Positions 27,242-35,552 of a stretch of DNA of 64,000 nt are shown piece after piece. The notes below the pieces were generated by a model. The model was not told the origin of the DNA. It searched no databases and saw only the letters and a program-made list of their open reading frames with translations. The stretch's first letter is position 1. Each line of letters begins with the position of its first letter. Origin of the DNA: Spirosoma arboris (lineage in GTDB: Bacteria; Bacteroidota; Bacteroidia; Cytophagales; Spirosomataceae); assembly GCF_009754945.1 (NCBI RefSeq), contig NZ_WPIN01000018.1, positions 62,001-126,000 of the forward strand. The letters are read 5' to 3'. The position numbers and the translations under genes were made by a program.

Positions 27242-30200
27242 CTAGTGGGACAACCAAACACGCATTAAGGAAAATAATTGGCTTTTATCTACGGGTTTTG
27301 CAATGTAGTCGGATGCACCGGCGTCAATAACTTTTTCGCGGTCGCCGGGCATGGCCTTAGCCGTCAGCGCGATAATGGGTAATTTATGCAGGTTTAGTTC
27401 GGTACGAATGCGCCGGGTAGCTTCGTAACCATCCATTTCAGGCATCATAATGTCCATCAGTACAATGTCTGTATCGGTATGTCGCTGAAGCATCTCCAGC
27501 GCTTCCCGGCCATTATCGGCCGTTACAACGTTCATGTGGTGTTGTTCCAGGAGGGTGCTGAGAGCGAAGATGTTACGGATGTCATCATCGACCAGCAGGA
27601 CTTTCCGCCCTTCCAGATTTTTGCCGGTTAACTCTACTTTTGACTGAGGAAGTGGCTTCTTTTTATCTTCCTGAACTTTGTACAGAAACAGTTCCAGTTC
27701 ATCCATAAGGCGGTCAATGGATTGCGACGACTCACGGATAACGACATCGGATAACTTTTTGAGTTTGAGTTCATTAGCCGGACTCAAGTCTTCATCGATG
27801 TAAATAATTACCGGCATCGAATGAGACACGAGTGCCGAGCGCAGTTGACGCAGCTCCTTAATGCCATGTTTTAAATCATGACCCATATCCACGATCAGAC
27901 AGTCATAAGTCTGTTCGGTTATTTTATGCACGACTTCTTCGTCCGTTAATACGTAATCGCATTCCAGTTCCAGATGGCGCTGTTCGATCACATGCCGGAG
28001 GGCATCATCTTTCAGGTAATTGCCCGATTGAACCAGCACTTTTTTTACTTTACCACTTAATTGGGTGCCAATTAATGTGAAAACCTGCTCCAGATCATTG
28101 GCGCTGACGGGCTTCTGAATATAGGTCAGAGCACCATCGCTGGGAAGCCGCAGATCGTCCATACCAGATATGATATGCACGGGAATATGCTTCAGAGTTT
28201 CATCACTTTTCAGCTCGTTCAGGATTGACCAGCCATTCACGACCGGCAGTTGCATATCCAGAATAATTGCCGAGGGTTTGTAGGCACGGGCCAGCTTCAG
28301 CCCTTCGTCGCCCCGACTTGCCAGAATGGTTTTATACTGACGACTACGGGCAAAATCGCGGACAATACGTGCGAAAATAGGGTCATCCTCAATAATCAGC
28401 ATGACCTGATCGTCTTTCTGTAGCGTATGCCGATCGTCCTGTTCCGGATTGCTGGATGCATGTACAACCACAGGTCCAGGCTTCGTCGTTACCAGACTGG
28501 GCTGGCTAATTGGTTGGGCAACCTGGGGCGACGATTGGGTGCCGATTAAGGGAAGGACAAGCGTAAATGTACTACCCTTTCCTAGTTCACTCTGAAGCTG
28601 AATTTCCCCGTTTAGCAGTCGAATCAGTTCCCGTGTAATGGAAAGTCCTAAGCCGGTACCACCGTATTTCCGGCTTGTCGACCCATCAGCTTGCTGGAAG
28701 GCGTCGAAAATTAACTGTTGCCGATCGTCTGGAATACCAATTCCGGTGTCAGTTACAGAGATGGCCAGTACCTGATTGGCTTGTCTCAATACCTGATTGG
28801 TTAGTTTGATGGATGGTTTTTCTGACCGGAATGAGAGCGTTACGGAGCCATTTTTCGGCGTAAACTTGAAGGCGTTCGACAGTAAGTTTCGAATGGTCTG
28901 CCCAAGCCGTTGTTTATCCGTATGGATAATTGCAGGAACGGCTTCATCCACCTCTGTATGTAACGCAATTCCTTTTTGGTCAGCAACAACGCTGAAGAGT
29001 TGCTGTAGATCGCTAACAATACTGCTGACGGAGACTTGTTCCAAATGCAACTCAACTTTACCCGCTTCAATTTTGGACAGATCCAGAATATCGTTGATGA
29101 GTTCGAGTAAATCAGAGCCTGATTTATGGATCACATTTGCATAGTCTATTTGCTTGTCTGTCAGATTATTCGGTTTGTTTTCGGCCAAGAGCGAAGCCAG
29201 AATCAAGACGCTGTTTAGGGGCGTTCGTAACTCATGTGACATATTGGCCAGAAACTCGGACTTGTATTTACTGGCTTCTTCCAGTTCGCGGGCCTGACTA
29301 ACGAGAGCCTGGCGGGTTACTTCTATAGCTTCGTTCCGTTCCTCCAGCTCAGCGTTGGTTTGGCGGAGTTCTTCTTCCTGCACCCGTAACTCTTCTTCCG
29401 ACGCCTGTAAGCTTTCGGCCTGAAGTGTTAACTCTTCGTTTGTCTGCCGTAATTCCTCCTGCTGATTCTCCAGAATTGCCTTTTGCTGCTGTACCTGCTG
29501 AAGCAATTGACTCATTCGCTGCCGAGCCTGAACAGTGCTTAAGGCAATAGCAATATCGTTGGCTGCATCTTTTAACAACGTAAGATGATTGTCGGTCAAT
29601 GGTTGAAAACTGGCCAGCTCAATTACCCCTTTCAATTCTGTACCGTACCATAATGGAACGCAGACGACTTGCCCCGGTACAGCTTGCCCCGCTCCCGATT
29701 GTATAGCCCAAAAGGTAGTTGGAACATGGTTGATAACGGATAACTCGCGCTGAGTGGCCGCTTGCCCTACCAGACTTTCTCCGATTGCATAGGACTGGGG
29801 AGTATTGACTGGTAAAGCCACTGACGCACTCAGTTGGAGTCGTTGGTCACTACCCTGCTCCTCATAAAGGTAAAAGCCAGCAGCAGGGACATTCAGGTAG
29901 TGGCTAAGTGTTTGAATCGAATTTTTTGCGACAGATTCGGGAACCTGAAGATTTTGTAGCGCTTCATTTAGCGCCGTCATGCCCGTCAATATCCAGTTTC
30001 GATTATCACTGACCTGGTTAAGTTGTTCAAGTTCAGAGACATTGCTATGAAGTTGATCGGCCAACTGTCGATGGCGTTTAAACTCCTGAGCGTAGAAGTA
30101 GATAAGCGTTAATGCCAGCGCGCACAGGATAGTTGCTGCACTAACGGCTCCTTTGGTAAGCATCTGAATGAGCGCACTCATCCGCTCCTCCCGCTGGTTT

Positions 30201-30694
30201 AATTCGCGTTGTGCTTCACGAAGAATCTGACTGAGTTGTTGCCTGCTGGTGTTTACTTCTGTGGCTTCCAGCGTTTTGAATTGGCCTGTATCGACAAAGT
30301 TATGCTGTTGACTATTTGTATGTTGTGTGCTTCGGATTTGAGCCAGCCGTTGCATTGTCTGTTCAAGCTGAAGCAGTCGCTGTATCTGTTGTAAGTCATT
30401 TGGCGAGTCCTTGAGTTTGGTAAGAATCTCCTTTGCCTGCTCCTGCGCTGTTGAGTAGGCCAGTAACAATGACTGATTATACGTGCTAAGGAATGCCCGA
30501 TGCGCTAATTCAGCATCATCAAGCAGATTTTCCAGCGTTAGTAATTGCTGAATCTGTTTGTTTTTACCCCTGGCCCATTGCGCTTCTTCCTGCTGATCAT
30601 GAATGGTATGGAAAAATAATATACCAATCAGTGAACCTGCCAAAATCAGAAAGATGCTACCCAGGTGTAGCTTATTGACAAAAGAAATAGTCAT
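27242..30694 (-). CDS. Hybrid histidine kinase: CHASE3-like, GAF, HisKA-HATPase, three receiver domains
   Basis: 1150 residues. Membrane segments at about 12-30 and 183-202 bracket a helical CHASE3-like sensor with a mid LQQIQRLLQLEQTMQRLAQ helix. Then come a GAF domain (about 235-390), a long coiled coil (390-475), the kinase core with His487 (SHELRTPLNS), and an ATPase domain with DTGIGIP and KYGGTGLGLSI. Receiver 1 (Asp813, Lys861) and receiver 3 (Asp1081, Lys1133) have full active sites. Receiver 2 keeps Asp936 but has QSG in place of the acidic pair. First gene of the operon with cheR, cheB and the second kinase. Confidence 0.95.
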   Translation of the reverse strand: MTISFVNKLHLGSIFLILAGSLIGILFFHTIHDQQEEAQWARGKNKQIQQLLTLENLLDDAELAHRAFLSTYNQSLLLAYSTAQEQAKEILTKLKDSPNDLQQIQRLLQLEQTMQRLAQIRSTQHTNSQQHNFVDTGQFKTLEATEVNTSRQQLSQILREAQRELNQREERMSALIQMLTKGAVSAATILCALALTLIYFYAQEFKRHRQLADQLHSNVSELEQLNQVSDNRNWILTGMTALNEALQNLQVPESVAKNSIQTLSHYLNVPAAGFYLYEEQGSDQRLQLSASVALPVNTPQSYAIGESLVGQAATQRELSVINHVPTTFWAIQSGAGQAVPGQVVCVPLWYGTELKGVIELASFQPLTDNHLTLLKDAANDIAIALSTVQARQRMSQLLQQVQQQKAILENQQEELRQTNEELTLQAESLQASEEELRVQEEELRQTNAELEERNEAIEVTRQALVSQARELEEASKYKSEFLANMSHELRTPLNSVLILASLLAENKPNNLTDKQIDYANVIHKSGSDLLELINDILDLSKIEAGKVELHLEQVSVSSIVSDLQQLFSVVADQKGIALHTEVDEAVPAIIHTDKQRLGQTIRNLLSNAFKFTPKNGSVTLSFRSEKPSIKLTNQVLRQANQVLAISVTDTGIGIPDDRQQLIFDAFQQADGSTSRKYGGTGLGLSITRELIRLLNGEIQLQSELGKGSTFTLVLPLIGTQSSPQVAQPISQPSLVTTKPGPVVVHASSNPEQDDRHTLQKDDQVMLIIEDDPIFARIVRDFARSRQYKTILASRGDEGLKLARAYKPSAIILDMQLPVVNGWSILNELKSDETLKHIPVHIISGMDDLRLPSDGALTYIQKPVSANDLEQVFTLIGTQLSGKVKKVLVQSGNYLKDDALRHVIEQRHLELECDYVLTDEEVVHKITEQTYDCLIVDMGHDLKHGIKELRQLRSALVSHSMPVIIYIDEDLSPANELKLKKLSDVVIRESSQSIDRLMDELELFLYKVQEDKKKPLPQSKVELTGKNLEGRKVLLVDDDIRNIFALSTLLEQHHMNVVTADNGREALEMLQRHTDTDIVLMDIMMPEMDGYEATRRIRTELNLHKLPIIALTAKAMPGDREKVIDAGASDYIAKPVDKSQLFSLMRVWLSH

Positions 30695-31114
30695 AAAACA
30701 GTAGGGACAATAAGTAGGTATGTGCGAACTACTAATTGTCTCATTGGTTGCGATAAAGTAAGTGAAACTAGTGTTTAATATACCTTACCGAAAAGGTAGT
30801 ATAGCAAATGATTAAAATAGTTAATAGAAAGTTTACTGTAAATTGTATTTGTATAAGCAAAAAGCAATCCTACTTGCAAAAGTGAGGATAGTTTTTTGCT
30901 TTTATTTGCAGAAGGGATGATCTGTTGTTTGTTAGGCGTTTATTTTAAACTAAGAGAAATTACATTTTTAAGCTAACTAGTGTAGCTATATTTATGAGTA
31001 GTTTTCTGGTAAATATACTCAATAATTGACAATATAATAGTAGTTCTAATTGAAAAAAGGTAACTTTTAAGGTATAGTTTAGTGGTATTATTTTAAATTG
31101 ATTAGTAGTTTAGT
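30695..31114. other. 420-nt AT-rich gap between dprA and the hybrid kinase gene
   Basis: No coding frame of useful length and no tRNA-like fold is visible. The stretch is markedly AT-rich compared with its neighbours. It must hold the promoter of the signalling operon near 30,700-30,800 and the 3' end of the dprA transcript. One imperfect hairpin, listed separately at 30855-30901, is the only structure I can see. Confidence 0.6.
30855..30901. terminator. Imperfect hairpin in the dprA-kinase gap, possible dprA terminator
   Basis: AAGCAAAAAGCAATCCT pairs, with one or two bulges, with AGGATAGTTTTTTGCTT across a 13-nt loop that itself contains CTTGCAAAAG. Both sides carry T or A runs, so it could terminate either strand; a role in ending the dprA transcript is the simplest reading. 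Confidence 0.35.
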
Positions 31115-32305
31115 TTATACATAAACAACGGCATACTTTTTGCCGGGTAGCGAACGCACAAATCCCCGGAATTCCAGATTGAGTAGGAGAGAGGCCAGCC
31201 GCCCCATTGGTATCTGACTTTTCCAACTTAACTCATCGATATGCAGATCATCCGACTGCCTTAGTAAGGCCAAAACCTGACTTTCTTCTTCGGTGATATC
31301 GACGGGCAGCGGAGGGGCTATTTTTTTTCGGGAAGCAGATTCATCTGCTGGTGTTTGGTCCCAGTTAAGCGTTTCGATAATGTCTTTCGGGCTGGTATAA
31401 ATTTGCGCTTTGTTTTCCCGAATGAGCTTATTGCAACCCGCCGAAAAGGCTTGATTTAACTGGCCAGGCACAGCAAAAACCTCACGATGGTAATTATTGG
31501 CGTATTCGGCTGTAATGAGTGCTCCCCCTTTGGCCGCTGCTTCCACAATGATGACTACATCACTCAAACCAGCAATAATCCGGTTTCGGGCCGGAAATAG
31601 ATGCGCATCGGGTTTAGTACCGGGTTGACTTTCGGTAAGCAAACCACCTTGTATGAGCATTTCCTGGGCAGTTTTCTGATGCACATTTGGATACACAATA
31701 TCTAATCCGCTGGCCATGACGCCCACTGTAGCTAACCCATTCGCTAAACTAGAACGATGGGCGGCAATGTCGATTCCATACGCCAGTCCACTAATAACAT
31801 TGACGCCAAAGGGTGCCACCGCTTCAATGATCTCATTCGTAATGCGTCGGCCATATTCGGTGGCTTGTCGGGTACCAACTATGCCAATTGTCCGTAGACT
31901 ATTCAGATTGCCCGCACCCTGAAAATAAAGTAGCGCTGGGGCATCATAAAGTGTTTTGAGTCTGGTCGGGTAGCTTTTATCGGTATAAAACAGTGCTGTT
32001 GCCCCCATTTTCTCTAACCGATTTACCACTCGCTCGGCTTCTGTTAGCGCACCCGATTTCAGAATAGCCCGAGCTGTCACCTCGCCAATGCCGGGCACTT
32101 TCAGTAATCGCACGAGCGGTGAGCGAAGCACATCGGTAGCAGAACCGCAGTAACTAATCAGTTGACGAATTAGAATGCTGCCCACGCCGGGAACGAGTGT
32201 TAGAGCAATTTGGTGCTGGGTATCGGTGGACACGTAAATGAGATTAGGGTTATTGGTTATGTTATTACTAGACATTTTATTTATGAATAGTAACTTATCT
32301 GGCAT
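31115..32305 (-). CDS. dprA: DNA processing protein DprA
   Basis: 396 residues. An N-terminal helix-hairpin-helix region (LLKVPGIGEVTARAIL) precedes the Rossmann-like DprA core with IGIVGTRQATEYGRR, VISGLAYGIDIAAHR, GLDIVYP, FPARNRIIAGLSDVVIIVEA and KGGALITAEYAN. A C-terminal winged-helix (DprA_WH/DML1-like) fills residues about 335-396. It binds single-stranded DNA and loads RecA during natural transformation. The start at 32305 has a GAGGAAG stretch a few bases upstream; an ATG ten codons later (32275) is an alternative. Confidence 0.96.
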   Translation of the reverse strand: MPDKLLFINKMSSNNITNNPNLIYVSTDTQHQIALTLVPGVGSILIRQLISYCGSATDVLRSPLVRLLKVPGIGEVTARAILKSGALTEAERVVNRLEKMGATALFYTDKSYPTRLKTLYDAPALLYFQGAGNLNSLRTIGIVGTRQATEYGRRITNEIIEAVAPFGVNVISGLAYGIDIAAHRSSLANGLATVGVMASGLDIVYPNVHQKTAQEMLIQGGLLTESQPGTKPDAHLFPARNRIIAGLSDVVIIVEAAAKGGALITAEYANNYHREVFAVPGQLNQAFSAGCNKLIRENKAQIYTSPKDIIETLNWDQTPADESASRKKIAPPLPVDITEEESQVLALLRQSDDLHIDELSWKSQIPMGRLASLLLNLEFRGFVRSLPGKKYAVVYV

Positions 32306-32398
32306 GCAAACTTCCTCTTTTTTGGGGATTTATCAACCTGTAGCGTACTTGGCAAAGCACGGAGCCCGCAAATTCAATCGAAGACTCTGAGATTAAGA

Positions 32399-32438
32399 TG
32401 AGCGTTTTAACAAAGTAACTTTGAGCGTTTCAACAAAG
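32399..32438. promoter_or_regulatory. Paired direct repeat upstream of the SDR pair, candidate AraC-type operator
   Basis: TGAGCGTTTTAACAAAG at 32399-32415 and TGAGCGTTTCAACAAAG at 32422-32438 differ at one base. Their 23-bp period puts both copies on the same face of the helix, the usual layout for AraC-family half-sites. They lie 50-90 nt upstream of the SDR gene; an AraC regulator is encoded at the end of the same gene group. Confidence 0.55.
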
Positions 32439-32488
32439 CAGGGCGGCCTGATTCGATGGACCTTTGTCAAAAAATAAATTCAACGACA

Positions 32489-33367
32489 ATGTCAAAAGTT
32501 TGGTTTATCACAGGTAGTTCCAGAGGGTTAGGCCGCAGCCTGACCGAAGCCGTCCTAGCCAAAGGCGATCAGGTTGCTGCAACCGCCCGCAACCCAGACC
32601 AATTAAACGATCTCATCGAAAAGTATCCCGATCAACTCTATCCCATCCGGTTGGATGTGACTGCTAACGATCAAATCATAGCAGCCGTTACTGATGCGGT
32701 CACGCATTTTGGGCGAATCGACGTATTGGTAAACAATGCTGGCTTCGGTATTATTGGTGCCGCCGAAGCCTTTACCGATGAGCAGGTGCGCAGCCAGTTA
32801 GAAACGAATCTCTATGCTCCGATCGAGATAACCCGCATTGTATTGCCTTATATGCGGAAGCAGCGTTCCGGCCGTATTCTGCAAATCAGTTCTGTAGGCG
32901 GGCGGGTAGGTAATGCCGGGCTAACGATGTATCAGGCTGCCAAATTTGGATTAGGTGGTTTTAGTGAAGCCCTGGCCAAGGAAGTGGCTCCGCTTGGCAT
33001 CCTGGTCACTTGTGTAGAACCCGGCGGTTTTCGCACCGATTGGGCTGGTGCCTCCATGAGCTATGCCCCACAAGTAGCGGGTTACGAAACAACCGTCGAC
33101 CAGCGGGCCGATTTCTTTAAAGGTGGTTCTTTTGTGCCAATGGGCGACCCCGATAAAGCCGCGAAGGTAATGGTCGATCTTGTTGATGACCCTGAGCCAC
33201 CCATCCATTTGGTATTGGGCAGTGAAGCCATCGGTATTTTAAAGCAGGCCGATGCGGCCAGACAGGCCGAGTTGGAAAAATGGTTGCCGGTTAGTCTATC
33301 CACCGACCATGATGAAGCCGTAAATTTCCTGGATACCACACTGGGAAAATCATTCACCAAAGCGTAG
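32489..33367 (+). CDS. Short-chain dehydrogenase/reductase
   Basis: About 292 residues from the ATG at 32489, chosen because MSKVWFITGSSRGLGRSL is the normal SDR N-terminus; an ATG 11 codons upstream is unlikely. It shows the TGxxxGxG motif, NNAG (in VLVNNAGFGIIGAAEAF), the catalytic Ser in ISSVGGR and the YxxxK as YQAAK. The C-terminus is long for a classical SDR and resembles the DltE/oxidoreductase subfamily. A second SDR follows after 21 nt, then an AraC regulator, so the three form one unit. The substrate is unknown. Confidence 0.94.
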   Translation: MSKVWFITGSSRGLGRSLTEAVLAKGDQVAATARNPDQLNDLIEKYPDQLYPIRLDVTANDQIIAAVTDAVTHFGRIDVLVNNAGFGIIGAAEAFTDEQVRSQLETNLYAPIEITRIVLPYMRKQRSGRILQISSVGGRVGNAGLTMYQAAKFGLGGFSEALAKEVAPLGILVTCVEPGGFRTDWAGASMSYAPQVAGYETTVDQRADFFKGGSFVPMGDPDKAAKVMVDLVDDPEPPIHLVLGSEAIGILKQADAARQAELEKWLPVSLSTDHDEAVNFLDTTLGKSFTKA

Positions 33368-33388
33368 TTTTTTGATAGACTTATCAGC

Positions 33389-34222
33389 ATGAGTAAGACA
33401 ATATTGATTACCGGAGCATCGTCCGGCATAGGTAAGGTGGCGGCCCGGAAATTCGCTAACGAAGGCTGGAATGTCATCGCTACGATGCGCAGTCCTGAGA
33501 ATGAGCAGGAATTAACCCAGCTGAAAAATGTTTTAGTGACGAAACTGGATGTGCAGGAATCCAGTACCATTGAGCAGGCGATAAACGAAGGAATCGAACG
33601 ATTTGGGCAGATAGATGCGCTGATCAACAATGCCGGATACGGGCAAAATGGTTTGTTCGAAGCGATGACGCCTGAGCAGATTCAGCAGCAATTTGACGTC
33701 AACGTATTTGGCGTGATGAATGTGACTCGGGCTATTTTACCTTATTTCCGTCGACAAAAATCAGGGCTGATTCTGAACATTAGTTCGGGGGCTGGGCGTT
33801 TTACGTTACCACTGCTTTCTATGTATTGCGCGTCCAAGTTTGCGTTGGAAGGCTTTTCAGAAGCGCTTTCTTTTGAGCTGTCAGCCTTGAATATTATCGT
33901 GAAAATCATCGAACCGGGTGGTACGTCGACTAATTTTGGCAAGGTTACCCAGGAGCAGTTCGCTTATAATCCTGAACTTACTGACTACGATGAATTTACG
34001 AAAGCTGCTGGTAAGCTCTTTGAGGGCCTGATTGCCCAACGATTGGCAACGGCTGATGAAGTAGCTGATGTTATTTACACGGCAGCAACGGATGGTACCA
34101 ACACTCTTCGTTATGTGGTTGGCAATGACGATTTCAAAAAGCGAATAGCGGCCAGAGCACAAATGCCCGATCAGGTTTACGTTGACTCGGTGCGAGAGAG
34201 TTTTATGAAGTTTATGCCGTGA
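33389..34222 (+). CDS. Short-chain dehydrogenase/reductase
   Basis: 277 residues. TGASSGIGKVAAR binds NADP, NNAG lies in LINNAGYGQNGLFEA, the catalytic Ser in ISSGAGR and YCASK is the YxxxK motif. Like its upstream neighbour it belongs to the roughly 275-residue oxidoreductase branch of classical SDRs, and the two may come from an old duplication. It is 16 nt upstream of the AraC regulator gene. The substrate cannot be inferred. Confidence 0.94.
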   Translation: MSKTILITGASSGIGKVAARKFANEGWNVIATMRSPENEQELTQLKNVLVTKLDVQESSTIEQAINEGIERFGQIDALINNAGYGQNGLFEAMTPEQIQQQFDVNVFGVMNVTRAILPYFRRQKSGLILNISSGAGRFTLPLLSMYCASKFALEGFSEALSFELSALNIIVKIIEPGGTSTNFGKVTQEQFAYNPELTDYDEFTKAAGKLFEGLIAQRLATADEVADVIYTAATDGTNTLRYVVGNDDFKKRIAARAQMPDQVYVDSVRESFMKFMP

Positions 34223-34238
34223 GGTAAATTGATACCAT

Positions 34239-35045
34239 ATGCTCAAACTGGAAGAAAAACAGCGCTTATCGCAAATCGTATATTCCTGCTACTTCACCCG
34301 AAGTAGGGAAGGTGAACAGTTCATACCGGAACATGTATTCAGTTACCAGATTGCTGGTACGCTCACCACGAACGATGGTCATAAAGACTACACATTTGGC
34401 GAAGGAGATTTTCGGTTTAGCCGCCGGAATCAGCTCGTAAAATTTTTCAAGCAACCACCCGAAAACGGCGAGTTCAAATCCCTGTCCATTTACCTTGATC
34501 AGGAAACACTGCGCAAGTTTAGCCTTGAGTATGGATATAAAGCAGAAGCCCATCAGGAAAACGATGCTGTCCTGGAATTAAAGCCCAATGTGCTTTATAA
34601 AAGTTTTATGGATTCGTTGGTGCCTTATCTACAAGAAAATCAATCTGTTAATAGGGATCTACAGGCGCTGAAATTGAAAGAAGCGATCCTGATTCTACTA
34701 CAGGCAAATCCGGAACTAAAGGATATTTTGTTTGATTTTTCGGAGCCGGGTAAACTGGATCTGGAAGGTTTTATGAACAAGAACTATCACTTCAATGTGG
34801 AGCTAAAGCGTTTCGCTTATTTGACCGGGCGAAGTCTGGCGACATTTAAGCGGGATTTTGAAAAGATATTCCATGCGTCGCCCAGCCGGTGGTTACAGCA
34901 ACGAAGGCTACAGGAAGCTCATTATCTGATCAAAGAAAAAGGCAAAGCACCATCGGATGTGTATCTGGAATTAGGCTTTGAAGACCTGTCCCATTTTTCG
35001 TTTGCCTTTAAAAAAACGTATGGTATCGCGCCGTCAAAAATCTGA
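34239..35045 (+). CDS. AraC family transcriptional regulator
   Basis: 268 residues. The C-terminal HTH pair reads LKRFAYLTGRSLATFKRDFE and then APSDVYLELGFEDLSHFSFA, ending in FKKTYGIAPSK. The N-terminal 160 residues form a cupin-like sensing domain of the kind found in Bacteroidota AraC proteins (DYTFGEGDFRFSRRNQLVKF). It is the third gene of the SDR unit and probably regulates it through the direct repeats at 32399-32438 (inference). It converges with the MerR gene with only 7 nt between. Confidence 0.93.
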   Translation: MLKLEEKQRLSQIVYSCYFTRSREGEQFIPEHVFSYQIAGTLTTNDGHKDYTFGEGDFRFSRRNQLVKFFKQPPENGEFKSLSIYLDQETLRKFSLEYGYKAEAHQENDAVLELKPNVLYKSFMDSLVPYLQENQSVNRDLQALKLKEAILILLQANPELKDILFDFSEPGKLDLEGFMNKNYHFNVELKRFAYLTGRSLATFKRDFEKIFHASPSRWLQQRRLQEAHYLIKEKGKAPSDVYLELGFEDLSHFSFAFKKTYGIAPSKI

Positions 35046-35052
35046 AAGCGTA

Positions 35053-35412
35053 TTATTCTTCCGTATGCTCCACTTGCTCCTGCGGCTTATCCAGGCCGTC
35101 GCGCAGTTGAATCAGAAACGATTTTATCTTTTTTAGCTTACTGATGTAGCGAGCATTTTCCTGACGTCGTTCATGTTGGGCTTTTAAGAACTCGCGTGCA
35201 CCTGGGAGGGTGTATTTCTGCCGGTCAATTAAGTCGAGAATTTCAGTCAGGTGATCGATGTCAGCCTGGGTATACACCCGGTCGCCAGAGCGGTTTTTCT
35301 TGGGTTGGAGCGTGGGGAACTCCTTTTCGTAATAGCGTAGTTTAGAGGCATTAATGCCGAATTTTTCGGCCACTTCTTTAATGCCATAATACAATTTGCC
35401 AGAGCCTTCCAT
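35053..35412 (-). CDS. MerR family transcriptional regulator
   Basis: 119 residues. Winged HTH of the MerR type at residues 6-75: YYGIKEVAEKFGINASKLRY, YEKEFPTLQPKKNRSGDRVY and the helix LTEILDLIDRQKYTLPGARE. A coiled-coil helix fills the rest. There is no effector domain or metal-binding Cys. Such short MerR proteins sit next to alaS or other housekeeping genes in several Bacteroidota genomes, as I recall. It is divergent from alaS; the phased inverted repeat between them may carry both promoters. Confidence 0.93.
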   Translation of the reverse strand: MEGSGKLYYGIKEVAEKFGINASKLRYYEKEFPTLQPKKNRSGDRVYTQADIDHLTEILDLIDRQKYTLPGAREFLKAQHERRQENARYISKLKKIKSFLIQLRDGLDKPQEQVEHTEE

Positions 35413-35473
35413 ATCACAAACTTGCTGACGTTCGGCTAAACCTGCAAGTTTTACCGTAATTTTGTGGGTGTAA

Positions 35474-35548
35474 TGGTAAGTTATAAAGTGGTAAGTCGTA
35501 AGTAATTAATACGAAATCACTTACGACTTACCACTTTATAACTTACCA
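35474..35548. repeat. Perfect 30-bp inverted repeat with 7-8 bp phasing in the alaS leader
   Basis: The arms 35474-35503 and 35519-35548 are exact reverse complements, with a 15-nt loop. Each arm is itself made of units of 7-8 bp (TGGTAAG, TTATAAAG, TGGTAAG, TCGTAAG). The right arm ends 4 nt before the alaS ATG, and the right-hand 15-mer ACTTACCACTTTAT is repeated directly so that its second copy runs into the start codon. An RNA hairpin here would bury the ribosome start region. Confidence 0.9.
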
Positions 35549-35552
35549 CTTT

